Assembly: GCA_000715605.1 (NCBI GenBank)
Contig: KL568569.1
Span: 138,195-146,384 of the forward strand
Length of the DNA: 8,190 bases
Source: Streptomyces speibonae
GTDB taxonomy: Bacteria; Actinomycetota; Actinomycetes; Streptomycetales; Streptomycetaceae
Direction: 5' to 3'
Positions 1-5,293 of the stretch are shown in pieces. The position numbers were made by a program, and so were the translations under genes. The notes beneath the pieces were generated by a model. That model searched no databases. It saw only the letters and a list, made by a program, of their open reading frames with translations, and was not told the DNA's origin. How positions within the stretch are numbered: the first letter of the stretch is position 1; every line of letters starts with the position of its first letter.

Positions 1-218
1 GCCGCCCGCTTCAGGTCGGAGGCGATGATCGCGTCGGGCCGCAGTCCGGCCAGGAGCCGGGCGGACCGGCGGGCCTGGGCGATGCCCTCCTCGGTGAGCT
101 CGACATCCGTGGAGCCCTGGAACCGGCGCTCCACGTTCCAGGCCGTCTGCCCGTGCCGCCACAGGATGACGCGACGGCCCCGGCGCCCGTAACCACGCAC
201 CTCACCGGTGGCGCTCAC
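1..218 (-). CDS. Histidine phosphatase family protein (phosphoglycerate mutase-like), C-terminus cut off by the window edge
   Basis: The first 72 codons are visible. The GTG start at 218 overlaps the rsfS stop in a GTGA, which suggests translational coupling. After about 16 basic, poorly conserved residues comes VILWRHGQTAWN (residues 17-28). This holds the RHG signature of the superfamily, and His22 is the expected phosphorylated residue. Further family features are RFQGSTDVELTEEG (32-45) and the SDLKRA block (67-72). The family removes phosphate from small phospho-metabolites or sugars through a phospho-histidine intermediate. In mycobacteria the gene next to rsfS encodes glucosyl-3-phosphoglycerate phosphatase (GpgP, Rv2419c, from memory). 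Synteny makes that a candidate, but nothing visible fixes the substrate. About two thirds of the protein, including the second catalytic His, lies beyond base 1. The family assignment is firm; the substrate is unknown. Confidence 0.88.
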   Translation of the reverse strand, partial: MSATGEVRGYGRRGRRVILWRHGQTAWNVERRFQGSTDVELTEEGIAQARRSARLLAGLRPDAIIASDLKRA

Positions 219-661
219 CGCCAGTCACCGCCCGCCTGCGCCGCCTCCTCGGCCTCCTCGAGCCTGGCGTGCTCGGCGGCCTTGCCGCGGGTCGCCTGGG
301 CGTCCTCGGGCAGCTCCAGCTCGGGGCAGTCCTTCCACAGCCGCTCCAGGGCGTAGAAGACGCGCTCCTCGCTGTGCTGGACGTGGACGACGATGTCGAC
401 GTAGTCGAGCAGCACCCAGCGGGCCTCGCGGTCGCCCTCGCGGCGGACCGGCTTGGCGCCGAGCTCCTTGCTCAGCCGCTCCTCGATCTCGTCGACGATC
501 GACTTGACCTGGCGGTCGTTGGGCGCGGAGGCCAGCAGGAAGGCGTCGGTGATGGACAGCACGTCACTGACGTCGTAGGCGACGATGTCGTGCGCGAGCT
601 TGTCGGCGGCCGCCTGGGCTGCGGTACGGACGAGCTCGAGGGAACGGTCGGTTGCGGTCAC
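215..661 (-). CDS. rsfS: Ribosomal silencing factor RsfS (Iojap/DUF143 family)
   Basis: A 148-aa protein covering the whole RsfS domain at about residues 5-112. Hallmarks are DIVAYDVSDV near 25-34, the ITDAFLLAS strand (37-45), the NDRQVKSIVDEIEE helix (48-61), and RWVLLDYVDIVVHVQ (81-95), the most conserved block of the family. An acidic, Ala/Glu-rich tail (119-148) extends past the usual core. RsfS binds ribosomal protein uL14 on the 50S subunit and blocks subunit joining, damping translation when nutrients are short. The GTG start has a modest purine ribosome site (GAAAG, 7 bases upstream). The gene lies 103 bases downstream of the LCP gene across two stem-loops, and its stop overlaps the next start by 4 bases. 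An iojap gene beside nadD is a common bacterial arrangement. Confidence 0.95.
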   Translation of the reverse strand: MTATDRSLELVRTAAQAAADKLAHDIVAYDVSDVLSITDAFLLASAPNDRQVKSIVDEIEERLSKELGAKPVRREGDREARWVLLDYVDIVVHVQHSEERVFYALERLWKDCPELELPEDAQATRGKAAEHARLEEAEEAAQAGGDWR

Positions 662-677
662 TGCGTGGCTTTCGATC

Positions 678-712
678 GGCGGTCACTTGACTCCAAGGGT
701 CTCACGACCGCC
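678..712 (-). promoter_or_regulatory. Stem-loop in the rsfS 5' leader
   Basis: Perfect 7-base arms GGCGGTC (678-684) and GACCGCC (706-712) enclose 21 bases. Within the loop, CTTG/CAAG can form a second 4-base-pair stem on the minus strand. The element ends 16 bases before the rsfS GTG and abuts the larger hairpin at 712-746. Its position fits an RNA element at the head of rsfS or a processing site. A role is inferred; only the symmetry is seen. Confidence 0.4.
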
Positions 713-746
713 GGGCGCACCCCACGTGATTAAGGGGGTGCGCCCG
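712..746 (-). terminator. 12-base-pair hairpin after the LCP gene, terminator-like
   Basis: GGGCGCACCCC (713-723) and GGGGTGCGCCC (735-745) are perfect inverted copies. The C712/G746 pair makes 12 base pairs around an 11-base AT-richer loop. It starts 18 bases past the stop codon of the LCP gene on the minus strand. No T-run follows, which is common for Streptomyces terminators. Because rsfS begins 51 bases later on the same strand, it may be a partial terminator inside an operon rather than the end of the unit. Confidence 0.6.
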
Positions 747-764
747 TGAAAGCGCCCGGCCGCG

Positions 765-2528
765 TTACGAGCCCGGGTCGTAGTCCTGGCCGAGGACGAC
801 CGAGACGCGGGCGTTCGCGGAGGTCTTGCCCTTGCTCACGGCGTCCGCGTCCAGCCCCAGGGTCTTGGCGACCTCGGCGGCGTTCGCCTTGTCGGCGGCG
901 TCCGCGTAGACCACCTTCGACGTCGCCTGCGGGGCGTCGGCGGTGCCGGCCGAGCGGAAGGTGAAGCCGCCGTTGAGGAGGACCACGCGGGCCTTCTCGG
1001 TGGAGTCGTCCGCACCGGTCGCGTTGCGCACGGAGACGCTGACCGCGGCGTTCGGGTCGGGGCTCTTGGCGGTGCCGCCCAGGATGTCCTTGACCACGCT
1101 GTCGCTCGCCTCGGCGGTGAGCGTGCCGTCCTGCTGCACGGGCAGCAGCGCCGTCTTGTGGTCGCCGCCCTTGGCGAGGTCGGAGAGCCCGGCGAGGAAG
1201 GCGCCGAGGTCCTTGTCGGTGAGCGGCGGCTCGATGATCTGCCCGAGGGTCTGGATGGTGGTCGTGGCGGCGTCCGGCTCGGAGGTCAGCTTGCGCAGGA
1301 CCCCGTGCAGCACCTGTCCGAACCGTTCCAGCTGGGCGTTCTGGGCCTCGTCGGAGCCCCGGTGAGTGGCGTAGGCGACGGCCATCTTGCCGCTGAGGGT
1401 CTGGCCCTTGCCCTTCTTGACCAGGGGGGCCTCGCCCTTCTTCTCGGCGTCCGGGTCGGGCACGTCCGTGTTGGTGTCGATCTCGATGTTGCCGACGAGG
1501 TCGACGAGGGTGAGCAGGAAGGGGGTGTCCAGCCGCCACGTGCCCTCGATGTCGGTGCCGAGGACGGTGTCGAGCGCGGTCCGGGTGCCCTCGGAGCCGT
1601 CGTCCTCGACGGACTTGGCGAGCGTGGTGGTGGTGCCGTCCTCGGCGGTGAGGGCGAGGGAGTTCGGCAGCAGGACGGTGGTGCCCTGCTTGGTGGTGGT
1701 GTTGTCGACCAGCAGGGCGGTGGCGGTGCCGCCCCGCTCGGTGTCGTGCAGATGGACGACGATCACGTCCCGCTTCTGGGCGCCCGCGGAGGTCGTGGTG
1801 CCGGTCTCCGTGCCGGACGACAGTCCGGGCAGCTTCCCCGCGTACCAGAGGTAGCCGACACCGCCGGCCGCGACCAGGGCGAACACCACGACGAGGGCGA
1901 CGATCCGGCTGCGGGCGCGGCGCCGGGCCTCCTCGCGCCGCTCGGTGCGGTTCTCGGTGAACTTGAGCCAGTCGATGACGTCCTCGGAGTCGTCGTCGGG
2001 CTCCTCGACGAAGGCGAACTGCTCGGTGTGGTACTCCCGGCCGCCGGGCTCGTCGGGGCCGTGCTCCTCGTCGACCGGGCCGGCCTGCTGCGGGATGTGC
2101 GCGGTCTGCTCGGTGACGCGGGGCTGCTGTCCGGTGCCGGGGGCGGCGGCGTGGGGGGCCTGCCCGTAGGGGTCGTACGACGGCTGCTGGTGACCGCCGG
2201 TGGCGTACGGGTCGTAGCCGTCGTAGCCGTCGTAGGAGTCGTACGACGGGGCCTGGGGCTGCTGCGGGGCGGGGGTGCCGTGCGTCCCGTACGGGTCGTA
2301 GGACGGCTGCTGGTGGCCACCGGTGGCGTACGGGTCGTAGCCGTAGCCCTGCTGCTGGTAGCCGTCGTACTGCTGGGGCTGCTGCGTCTGCTGGGCCTGC
2401 TGGGCCTGCTGGTCCGTGGCCTGGCGGTAGACAGGCCGACCGTACTCGTCGTAGCCGACGAGTTCGTACGGGGCTCCTCCCCCGTATCCCGCGTCGCCCC
2501 CGTATCCCGCGTCGTATCGGTCGTTCAC
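765..2528 (-). CDS. pdtA: LCP (LytR-CpsA-Psr)-like membrane protein with LytR C-terminal domain, PdtA-like
   Basis: A 587-aa single-pass membrane protein. Residues 1-170 are a Tyr/Gly/Gln/Pro-rich cytoplasmic tail with a duplicated block (YDPYATGGHQQPSYDPYG, 64-81 and 105-122) and a Gln stretch at 39-53. Next come an acidic part (174-184), the juxtamembrane VIDWLKF (184-190), an Arg-rich run (194-208), and a membrane helix at about 209-228. Outside lies an LCP-like region (about 252-415: RDVIVVHL, LDTVLGTDIEGTWRLD, LVDLVGNIEID, LSGKMAVAYATHR). A LytR_C domain (about 495-583, starting VSVSVRNATG) ends the protein. LCP enzymes attach undecaprenyl-linked glycopolymers to the wall. From memory, the S. 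coelicolor syntenic protein SCO2578 is named PdtA and acts in spore-wall formation. The usual Pro-Arg-Asp motif reads LLPNS here (286-290), so activity is uncertain. The GTG at 2528 was chosen because GAGAGGGG lies just upstream and the protein similarity begins there. An in-frame extension to 2690 overlaps nadD and is rejected. nadD ends 16 bases upstream. Confidence 0.85.
   Translation of the reverse strand: MNDRYDAGYGGDAGYGGGAPYELVGYDEYGRPVYRQATDQQAQQAQQTQQPQQYDGYQQQGYGYDPYATGGHQQPSYDPYGTHGTPAPQQPQAPSYDSYDGYDGYDPYATGGHQQPSYDPYGQAPHAAAPGTGQQPRVTEQTAHIPQQAGPVDEEHGPDEPGGREYHTEQFAFVEEPDDDSEDVIDWLKFTENRTERREEARRRARSRIVALVVVFALVAAGGVGYLWYAGKLPGLSSGTETGTTTSAGAQKRDVIVVHLHDTERGGTATALLVDNTTTKQGTTVLLPNSLALTAEDGTTTTLAKSVEDDGSEGTRTALDTVLGTDIEGTWRLDTPFLLTLVDLVGNIEIDTNTDVPDPDAEKKGEAPLVKKGKGQTLSGKMAVAYATHRGSDEAQNAQLERFGQVLHGVLRKLTSEPDAATTTIQTLGQIIEPPLTDKDLGAFLAGLSDLAKGGDHKTALLPVQQDGTLTAEASDSVVKDILGGTAKSPDPNAAVSVSVRNATGADDSTEKARVVLLNGGFTFRSAGTADAPQATSKVVYADAADKANAAEVAKTLGLDADAVSKGKTSANARVSVVLGQDYDPGS
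2163..2343 (-). repeat. Duplicated 58-base coding block in the LCP cytoplasmic tail
   Basis: Two direct copies, 2163-2220 and 2286-2343, lie 123 bases (41 codons) apart and match at 54 of 58 positions. All four differences leave the protein unchanged, so each copy encodes YDPYATGGHQQPSYDPYG. Shorter GYD/YDSYDGYDG units fill the gap. This looks like an internal duplication kept under selection at the protein level. Confidence 0.85.
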
Positions 2529-2544
2529 CGGTGCCCCTCTCGGA

Positions 2545-3183
2545 TCACTCGCCGCGGTACAGCTGGCGCTTGTCGATGTAGCGCACGACTCCGTCCGGCA
2601 CCAGGTACCAGACGGGTTCTCCCTTGGCGACTCTCGCACGGCAGTCCGTGGAGGAGATGGCGAGGGCGGGAACCTCCACAAGGGAGACACCGCCCTCGGG
2701 AAGCCCGGCGTCGGTCAGGTGGTGGCCGGGCCGGGTCACGCCGATGAAGTGTGCCAGGGAGAAGAGTTCCTCGCTGTCGCGCCAGGTGAGGATCTGGGCG
2801 AGGGCGTCGGCGCCGGTGATGAAGAACAGGTCCGTGTCCGGATTGAGTGCGCGCAGGTCGCGCAGGGTGTCCACGGTGTAGGTGGGGCCGCCGCGGTCGA
2901 TGTCGATGCGGCTGACCGAGAACTGCGGGTTCTCGGCGGTCGCGATGACCGTCATCAGGTAGCGGTCCTCGGCGGCGGAGACCGCGCGGTGGCTCTTCTG
3001 CCACGGCTGCCCGGTGGGGACGAACACCACCTCGTCCAGGTGGAACTGCGCCGCGACCTCGCTGGCCGCCACCAGGTGCCCGTGATGGATCGGGTCGAAA
3101 GTGCCGCCCATCACACCCAGACGGCGCTTGCCCTGTGTGGCCGGGCCGCTGCCGGGGCCGGTAGGCATGTCCTGCTCTCCCAT
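2545..3183 (-). CDS. nadD: Nicotinate-nucleotide adenylyltransferase NadD
   Basis: A 212-aa cytoplasmic enzyme that joins nicotinate mononucleotide and ATP to form deamido-NAD, the penultimate step of NAD synthesis. The nucleotidyltransferase signature [11 protein letters not shown] is at 26-36, its HxGH histidines binding ATP phosphates. Also seen are [11 protein letters not shown] (54-64), [17 protein letters not shown] (118-134), VTRPGHHL (149-156), and the C-terminal ISSTDCRAR (177-185), the ISSTxxR phosphate-binding motif. Length is normal apart from about 20 extra N-terminal residues. The ATG at 3183 has TAGGGT 8 bases upstream, consistent with a leaderless start. An in-frame ATG at 3168 has GGGAG 8 bases before it and is a real alternative; it would shorten the protein by 5 residues. 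The LCP gene follows after 16 bases, so the two are probably co-transcribed. Confidence 0.96.
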   Translation of the reverse strand: MGEQDMPTGPGSGPATQGKRRLGVMGGTFDPIHHGHLVAASEVAAQFHLDEVVFVPTGQPWQKSHRAVSAAEDRYLMTVIATAENPQFSVSRIDIDRGGPTYTVDTLRDLRALNPDTDLFFITGADALAQILTWRDSEELFSLAHFIGVTRPGHHLTDAGLPEGGVSLVEVPALAISSTDCRARVAKGEPVWYLVPDGVVRYIDKRQLYRGE

Positions 3184-3191
3184 GCGTGCAG

Positions 3192-3197
3192 ACCCTA
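3192..3197 (-). promoter_or_regulatory. Candidate -10 box for nadD
   Basis: TAGGGT fits the TAnnnT core of the housekeeping sigma -10 box. It sits 8 bases before the nadD ATG, so transcription would start at or next to the start codon. No convincing -35 box is seen. Support comes mainly from similar spacing in three other genes of this window. Confidence 0.4.
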
Positions 3198-3230
3198 CCG
3201 GCCCCGCCTGAGCGCCCCGTCCGCCAGTGC

Positions 3231-3246
3231 CCCCGGGTGGCCGGGG
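3231..3246 (-). terminator. Short perfect hairpin behind the 54-aa membrane protein gene
   Basis: CCCCGG (3231-3236) and CCGGGG (3241-3246) form a perfect 6-base-pair stem with a 4-base loop, one base past the stop codon of the small membrane protein gene. No T-run follows. It lies upstream of the candidate nadD promoter, so it could separate the two genes' transcripts. Confidence 0.4.
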
Positions 3247-3247
3247 A

Positions 3248-3412
3248 TCAGCGGTCGCGGTTGAAGCGGGTGGTGATCCACAGCAGGAGCAGCAGGGCGA
3301 ACAGCGCCCCGCCGCCGGTGAGGTAGGGGCTCAGGCTCTCGTGGTTGCCGCCGTGCTCTCCGCCCTCGGCGGCGAGGGTGACCAACTGGGCGGCGGTGCT
3401 GGGGAAGCTCAT
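3248..3412 (-). CDS. Small single-pass membrane protein (54 aa), function unknown
   Basis: A 54-residue protein with an amphipathic N-terminal part (1-20), a short polar Gly/His/Asn link, one membrane helix at about 32-48 (rich in Leu, within [16 protein letters not shown]), and a basic end TTRFNRDR. The positive tail predicts the C-terminus in the cytoplasm. I recognise this as a small protein conserved beside nadD in streptomycetes, without known function. The ATG at 3412 is preferred over the ATG at 3463 because TAGGTT, a -10-like hexamer, lies 8 bases before it and the extra 17 residues look like noise. It precedes nadD on the same strand with a 64-base gap holding a hairpin. Confidence 0.75.
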   Translation of the reverse strand: MSFPSTAAQLVTLAAEGGEHGGNHESLSPYLTGGGALFALLLLLWITTRFNRDR

Positions 3413-3420
3413 CTCGGCAG

Positions 3421-3426
3421 AACCTA
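3421..3426 (-). promoter_or_regulatory. Candidate -10 box for the 54-aa membrane protein gene
   Basis: TAGGTT lies 8 bases before the ATG at 3412. With normal spacing the transcript would begin at or within a base or two of the ATG, giving little or no leader. The six bases at 3421-3426 sit in a locally AT-richer patch. No clear -35 box is visible at 16-18 bases. Confidence 0.42.
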
Positions 3427-3555
3427 TCGCGTGTGGGCGGGACAAAGACGTGCGTCCGCTCATCGTAAGCGGGCGCCTCGGCGGCGATCACGCCGACTCC
3501 GCCGTTGTGGGCGCGGCCGTCCCCGTCCCCGGCGCCGGGCAACCTCGCGCGGCGC

Positions 3556-3645
3556 TCAGTCGTCCTTCCGGCTGTGGCCGCGCAACAGCGACCACGCGGT
3601 CGGCGCACCGCCCACCAGCATCACGACCGGAACGACCCGGAGCAC
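3556..3645 (-). CDS. Possible 29-aa membrane peptide
   Basis: GTG at 3645 starts a 29-codon frame: VLRVVPVVMLVGGAPTAW, then SLLRGHSRKDD. A hydrophobic stretch (about 2-18) is followed by a basic-then-acidic end, as in many tiny membrane proteins. A strong ribosome site GGGGAGG (3656-3662) lies 10 bases upstream, a little far. Third codon positions are G or C in 27 of 29 codons, though the background is also GC-rich. No promoter is clear. It is oriented like the 54-aa gene, which begins 143 bases downstream. I do not recognise a family; this is a reasoned candidate, not an established gene. Confidence 0.42.
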   Translation of the reverse strand: MLRVVPVVMLVGGAPTAWSLLRGHSRKDD

Positions 3646-3701
3646 GGTTCCCGTACCTCCCCGGCTGTGGCGCCGCACTGCCCGTCCGCGGTATCTGCGC
3701 C

Positions 3702-3707
3702 TAGGCT
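3702..3707 (+). promoter_or_regulatory. Candidate -10 box for the M48 protease gene
   Basis: TAGGCT matches the TAnnnT core and would give a leader of about 55 bases before the ATG at 3769. CTGCCC at 3678-3683, 18 bases upstream, is only a weak -35 match. Proposed from position and hexamer alone. Confidence 0.3.
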
Positions 3708-3768
3708 GGGCATCGCCGCGGGGGAGCGAAGGGCCCGCACAGGTCACTCAGACGCCCATGGGGGAAAC

Positions 3769-4884
3769 ATGTCCGACGGCCATCAGCACAACGGGCACGA
3801 GAACGTGCCGAGCAGGCAGCGCAGGCGCTTCCCCGGGATCTCCTCGCGTGCGTACGAACATCCGGCCGACCGCTCCGCGCTGGTGGCGCTGCGGAAGCTG
3901 AGCGGCTTCGACACGGTCTTCAAGGCGCTGAGCGGGCTGCTGCCCGAGCGCAGTCTGCGGCTGCTGTTCCTGTCCGACTCGGTGCGCGTCTCCGACCGGC
4001 AGTTCGCCCACCTCAACGACATGCTGCGGGACGCCTGCTACATCCTGGACCTGGAGAAGGTCCCGCCGATGTACGTCAACCAGGACCCGAATCCGAACGC
4101 CATGTGCATCGGCCTGGACGAGCCGATCATCGTGGTGACCACGGGGCTGGTGGAGCTGCTCGACGAGGAGGAGATGCGGGCGGTCATCGGGCACGAGGTC
4201 GGGCACGCGCTGTCCGGGCACTCCGTGTACCGGACGATCCTGCTGTTCCTGACGTCGCTGGCGGTCCGGGTCGCGTGGATCCCGCTGGGCAACTTCGCGA
4301 TCATGGCGATCGTGACGGCGCTGCGCGAGTGGTTCCGCAAGTCGGAGCTGTCCGCGGACCGGGCGGGGCTGCTGGTCGGGCAGGACCTGACGGCGTCGAT
4401 GCGCGGCCTGATGAAGATCGCGGGCGGCAACCACCTGCACGAGATGAACGTGGACGCCTTCCTGGAGCAGGCCGAGGAGTACGAGGCCGGGGGCGATCTG
4501 CGTGACTCCGTGCTGAAGATCCTCAACGTGATGCCGCGCTCGCACCCGTTCACGACGGTGCGCGCGGCCGAGCTGAAGAAGTGGGCGACGTCCCGCGACT
4601 ACCAGCGGATCATGGACGGCCACTACCCGCGCCGTGACGAGGACAAGGACGCCTCGGTGCGCGACTCCTGGCGGGAGTCGGCGAGCAGCTACGCCGGTGA
4701 GGTGAAGAACTCCAAGGACCCGCTGATGAAGCTGGTCAGCGACATCGCGGGCGGCGCCGGCGACCTGGGCGGCCGGGTCCGCCGGGGCTTCGGCGGTTTC
4801 GCGTCGGGCCCGAAGCAGGGCCCGCGTGACACGGACACCCCGACGGACACGGCCGACGGCGACTCCCCCCGCGACGACACGTGA
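3769..4884 (+). CDS. M48 family zinc metalloprotease (HtpX/Ste24-like), membrane-associated
   Basis: A 371-aa protein. Zinc motif HEVGH at 142-146 (His142, Glu143, His146, in VIGHEVGHALSGH) and the third ligand Glu193 in SELSADRAG (192-200) define an M48 gluzincin. SHPFTTVRAAEL (258-269) is the conserved block after the catalytic core. PPMYVNQDPNPNAMCIG (99-115) matches the substrate-cleft strand of HtpX-type enzymes. Two hydrophobic segments (about 156-169 and 171-185) between the zinc ligands can enter the membrane. There is no signal peptide; the His-rich N-terminus and the disordered acidic Thr/Asp tail (about 340-371) are probably cytoplasmic. Members degrade misfolded membrane proteins, but the substrate here is unknown. 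The ATG at 3769 is chosen for GGGGGAAA directly upstream; the frame stays open to 3505 without conserved sequence. It is convergent with the membrane protein gene ending at 5294. Confidence 0.93.
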   Translation: MSDGHQHNGHENVPSRQRRRFPGISSRAYEHPADRSALVALRKLSGFDTVFKALSGLLPERSLRLLFLSDSVRVSDRQFAHLNDMLRDACYILDLEKVPPMYVNQDPNPNAMCIGLDEPIIVVTTGLVELLDEEEMRAVIGHEVGHALSGHSVYRTILLFLTSLAVRVAWIPLGNFAIMAIVTALREWFRKSELSADRAGLLVGQDLTASMRGLMKIAGGNHLHEMNVDAFLEQAEEYEAGGDLRDSVLKILNVMPRSHPFTTVRAAELKKWATSRDYQRIMDGHYPRRDEDKDASVRDSWRESASSYAGEVKNSKDPLMKLVSDIAGGAGDLGGRVRRGFGGFASGPKQGPRDTDTPTDTADGDSPRDDT

Positions 4885-4888
4885 GACT

Positions 4889-4926
4889 CCCCGCGAGCGG
4901 GGCCTGATCCCCCCGCGAGCCCGGGG
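4889..4926 (+). terminator. Tandem GC-rich hairpins after the M48 protease gene
   Basis: CCCCG-CGAG-CGGGG (4889-4902) begins 4 bases after the stop codon, and CCCCG-CGAGCC-CGGGG (4911-4926) follows 8 bases later. Both units continue with CCTG, so the second looks like a variant copy of the first. Each has a 5-base-pair GC stem. No T-run follows, so termination is inferred from position and structure. Confidence 0.5.
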
Positions 4927-4975
4927 CCTGCCCATCCACCACCCTGCGGCGCCCGGGTTCCGCGCGACGCGACGC

Positions 4976-5000
4976 CAGGGGGCCCCGCGCGGGGGCCCTG
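4976..5000. terminator. Strong GC hairpin in the convergent spacer, possibly bidirectional
   Basis: CAGGG (4976-4980) pairs with CCCTG (4996-5000), and CCCC (4983-4986) pairs with GGGG (4991-4994) around a GCGC loop, separated by a small internal loop. Nine GC-rich pairs in 25 bases between two converging genes fit a terminator working in either direction. Confidence 0.45.
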
Positions 5001-5293
5001 AGGCCCGCCGTACGACGGAGCCTGGACTCCCGCCGGTCCCCGGCACGAATGCCGTGCACGAGCCGGCCGCGGGCCGGGCCTGCCGGGTCGCCCGCGAACC
5101 GGAGTCCAAGCCCCCGGCGCGACGTACGGTCGAGCAGCGCTACTGACCTCCCGCCGGGTCCGGCGGCAGCAGGTGGCTCCCGGAGTCCGCCGCGCCACGG
5201 CACCCGATCCGCGGCACCCAAGTGCAAGCCGCGCGCCGACGTACGAGGGCCTCGCGCCACGGCGCCCGAGGTTCGCCGGGCGTCGGGTGGTGT

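Larger units (their letters stand above)
3413..3768. other. 356-base divergent intergenic region between the 54-aa gene and the M48 protease gene
   Basis: It holds candidate promoters at both ends (TAGGTT on minus at 3421-3426, TAGGCT on plus at 3702-3707) and a probable 29-aa minus-strand gene (3556-3645). It also holds several small inverted repeats: CCGCT/AGCGG around 7 bases (3456-3472), CGGCG/CGCCG around ATCA (3482-3495), and the palindrome CCCGGCGCCGGG (3528-3539). The first lies about 44-60 bases upstream of the 54-aa gene and could be an operator, but no known regulator site is recognised. Confidence 0.5.
4885..5293. other. 409-base convergent intergenic spacer
   Basis: Open frames cross this stretch on both strands, but they are proline/arginine-rich, have no recognisable domain and no good ribosome site, and look like GC-rich chance frames. 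It contains hairpins at 4889-4926 and 4976-5000 and three CGTACG sites at 5009, 5123 and 5240 inside weakly similar ~115-base blocks. A near-identical 17-base pair of repeats lies at 5191-5207 and 5253-5269 (one mismatch). I see no RNA gene or attachment site. Confidence 0.55.

Noticed and set aside
687..692. TTGACT on the plus strand as a -35 box
   Set aside because: No TAnnnT hexamer follows at 16-18 bases, and the sequence lies in the loop of a stem-loop ahead of a minus-strand gene.
2529..2690. N-terminal extension of the LCP protein to an in-frame start at 2690
   Set aside because: It would overlap nadD by about 146 bases and encode Ser/Pro/Thr-rich shadow sequence. The GTG at 2528 has a strong ribosome site directly upstream.
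1158..2747. Long plus-strand open frame (529 codons) opposite the LCP gene
   Set aside because: It is antisense to a gene with clear domains and is Val/Gly-rich, as expected from the complement of GC-rich codons. It has no recognisable domain and no good ribosome site.
3505..3768. Longer M48 protease start in the same open frame
   Set aside because: The extra residues are low-complexity Arg/Ala/Pro sequence without family similarity. The ATG at 3769 has a purine-rich site, and a candidate promoter lies between.
3758..3768. ATG at 3758 just before the M48 start
   Set aside because: It is out of frame with the protease and runs into a stop after about 48 codons, with no recognisable product.
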